From positions 1 through 6,735 of the forward strand of contig CAINEG010000197.1 in NCBI GenBank assembly GCA_903847655.1: DNA of 6,735 nt, read 5' to 3'. Of the stretch, positions 5,666 to 6,735 are shown piece by piece. The translations under genes were made by a program, and so were the position numbers. Within the stretch, counting starts at the first letter, position 1; the number at the start of each line of letters is the position of its first letter. The DNA comes from an uncultured Bacteroidota bacterium. Lineage in GTDB: Bacteria > Bacteroidota > Bacteroidia > Chitinophagales > Chitinophagaceae. The notes under the pieces are model-generated. The model made no database searches. It saw nothing but the letters and a program-made list of their open reading frames with translations, and was not told the origin of the DNA.

Positions 5666-6403
5666 ATGCCTTCCGAATTTAAACAAAGAATCATACCTGC
5701 CACTAAGCAGTATGACTTAGAGGGGCCCAAGCCCAGGGTGAATGAATTTTTATTTGCCCTTCAAATTTGCATACAATTTATTAAAGGGTTTAGAACCCTA
5801 CATTTTGTGGGCCCTAGTGTCACCGTTTTTGGTTCTGCAAGATTTGATGAAAATCATGTTTACTATAAAATGGCTAGAGAAATAGGAAAAAAAATTGCCG
5901 AACTAGGATTTACTACTATGACAGGAGGGGGCCCAGGTATTATGGAAGCGGCCAATAGAGGCGCTTTTGAAAATGGAGGTGCTTCTGTTGGTTGTAATAT
6001 TAAATTGCCATTTGAGCAAGCGCCCAATCCCTACACACAAACCTCCATTACATTTAGCTACTTCTTTATTAGAAAAGTATTATTGGTGAAATATTCCTAT
6101 GCATTTATTATTATGCCAGGTGGTTTTGGTACGCAGGATGAATTTTTTGAAACCTTAACCTTAGCACAAACCAAGGTCATCAACGATTTTCCTATTGTAG
6201 TCATGGGCAAAGAATACTATGAACCTTTTCATCATTGGATGGATCACATGATTGCAGCCGGTACTATTGCCGAGGGAGATAAAAAATTTATGTTATTCAC
6301 CGATAGCGTGGACGAGGCGATGGATCACATTAGTAAGTACGTAAACAAGAATTACAAAGTGAAACCACGCAAACGTTTATGGTGGTTATTTGAAAAAATA
6401 TAA
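5666..6403 (+). CDS. LOG-family Rossmann-fold protein (TIGR00730 type, possible nucleotide 5'-monophosphate phosphoribohydrolase)
   Basis: The 245-residue product carries the lysine-decarboxylase-like/LOG signatures: VFGSAR (54-59), TGGGPGIMEAANRGA (86-100), the conserved R136-K137, and PGGFGTQDE (151-159), the PGGxGTxxE motif that holds the catalytic Glu and the phosphoribosyl group. Characterised LOG proteins release the base from nucleoside 5'-monophosphates, including cytokinin precursors in plants; the old 'lysine decarboxylase' name is a misannotation. The natural substrate here is unknown. About 45 residues precede the Rossmann core, making it longer than the plant-type ~190-residue proteins. 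The ATG at 5666 is chosen; a frame from 5552 would overlap the start of the divergent exported-protein gene and add a non-conserved, AT-driven segment. It ends 15 bases before the convergent metH stop, with no hairpin between. Confidence 0.9.
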   Translation: MPSEFKQRIIPATKQYDLEGPKPRVNEFLFALQICIQFIKGFRTLHFVGPSVTVFGSARFDENHVYYKMAREIGKKIAELGFTTMTGGGPGIMEAANRGAFENGGASVGCNIKLPFEQAPNPYTQTSITFSYFFIRKVLLVKYSYAFIIMPGGFGTQDEFFETLTLAQTKVINDFPIVVMGKEYYEPFHHWMDHMIAAGTIAEGDKKFMLFTDSVDEAMDHISKYVNKNYKVKPRKRLWWLFEKI

Positions 6404-6418
6404 GGGAAAAGTATAAGC

Positions 6419-6735
6419 TTAGTCAATCACTGGCTGCAACCATCTAGTGATATACTCTAAAGGCTTATCCTTTCTTTTGGTATAATCTAATACTTGGTCC
6501 TGACTAATTTTACCTAATCCAAAATATTGACTTTGTGGATTTGCAAAATACCAACCACAAACACTGGAAGCTGGATACATGGCTAAACTTTCTGTTAAGC
6601 TAATGCCTGTATTTTTTTCAGCGTCTAATAAATTAAACAAGGTAGACTTTTCTGTATGATCAGGACAAGCAGGATAACCAGGTGCAGGACGAATGCCTAC
6701 ATACTGCTCACTAATTAAAGACTCATTATTTAAAG
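6419..6735 (-). CDS. metH: Cobalamin-dependent methionine synthase, C-terminal fragment (cut by window edge)
   Basis: The last 104 codons of a minus-strand gene that enters from beyond the right edge; the first two bases (6735, 6734) belong to a split codon. The translation contains [17 protein letters not shown] (in-window residues 13-29), the S-adenosylmethionine-binding motif RxxxAxGY of the MetH reactivation domain, then [21 protein letters not shown] and a C-terminal helix [10 protein letters not shown]. MetH transfers a methyl group from methyltetrahydrofolate to homocysteine through methylcobalamin, and this domain uses SAM to rescue oxidised cobalamin. An internal TTG at 6638-6640 is a Leu codon within the conserved run, not a start. 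In some Bacteroidota metH is split into separate genes, so whether the upstream domains are in the same frame cannot be seen. Confidence 0.95.
   Translation of the reverse strand, partial: LNNESLISEQYVGIRPAPGYPACPDHTEKSTLFNLLDAEKNTGISLTESLAMYPASSVCGWYFANPQSQYFGLGKISQDQVLDYTKRKDKPLEYITRWLQPVID

Noticed and set aside
6419..6640. A separate 73-residue gene starting at 6640
   Set aside because: The start codon would be TTG within the conserved MetH run [11 protein letters not shown]; the frame stays open to the window edge and is the C terminus of metH.

Overview
The window looks like ordinary chromosomal backbone from a low-GC member of the Bacteroidota, most likely the Chitinophagaceae or a relative (this placement is inferred). 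The reasons are: a bTHX small ribosomal protein gene, a DUF4286-type protein, exported proteins whose predicted signal peptidase sites are followed by Gln, AT-rich spacers, little Shine-Dalgarno signal, and several upstream matches to the Bacteroidota -7 promoter consensus TAnnTTTG. No phage, transposon, CRISPR, tRNA or rRNA was seen.

Layout. The left edge holds the first 33 codons of a type III pantothenate kinase gene (coaX) on the minus strand. Divergent from it, a plus-strand pair encodes a family-2-like glycosyltransferase and, 11 bases later, the GTPase chaperone MeaB. Converging on meaB from the minus strand is a tiny exported CxxC/one-TM protein. Then come bTHX (with an unusually long Ala/Lys/Pro tail) and the nucleoid protein HU, each followed by its own hairpin terminator. 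A gene-free spacer of 259 bases (2828-3086) holds the HU promoter, A/T tracts and some degenerate repeats.

The middle is a tight three-gene minus-strand unit read from 5562 down to 3087: an unrecognised exported protein of 458 residues, exodeoxyribonuclease III, and a DUF4286 protein. Divergent from it is a LOG-family Rossmann-fold protein. At the right edge is the C-terminal end of cobalamin-dependent methionine synthase (metH), convergent with the LOG gene and cut by the window end.

How the genes relate. Most are housekeeping: CoA synthesis, B12 enzyme upkeep, methionine synthesis, ribosome, nucleoid, DNA repair. MeaB and MetH both serve cobalamin-dependent enzymes but are not in one operon here. 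I found no convincing new multi-gene system. The items most worth a second look are the tailed bTHX, the unknown exported protein linked to ExoIII, the small CxxC membrane protein, and the overlap of the HU terminator with a candidate bTHX promoter. Several start sites were moved downstream from the longest open frame, because the longer frames run into a terminator, use a TTG codon, or precede a clear family start or signal peptide.
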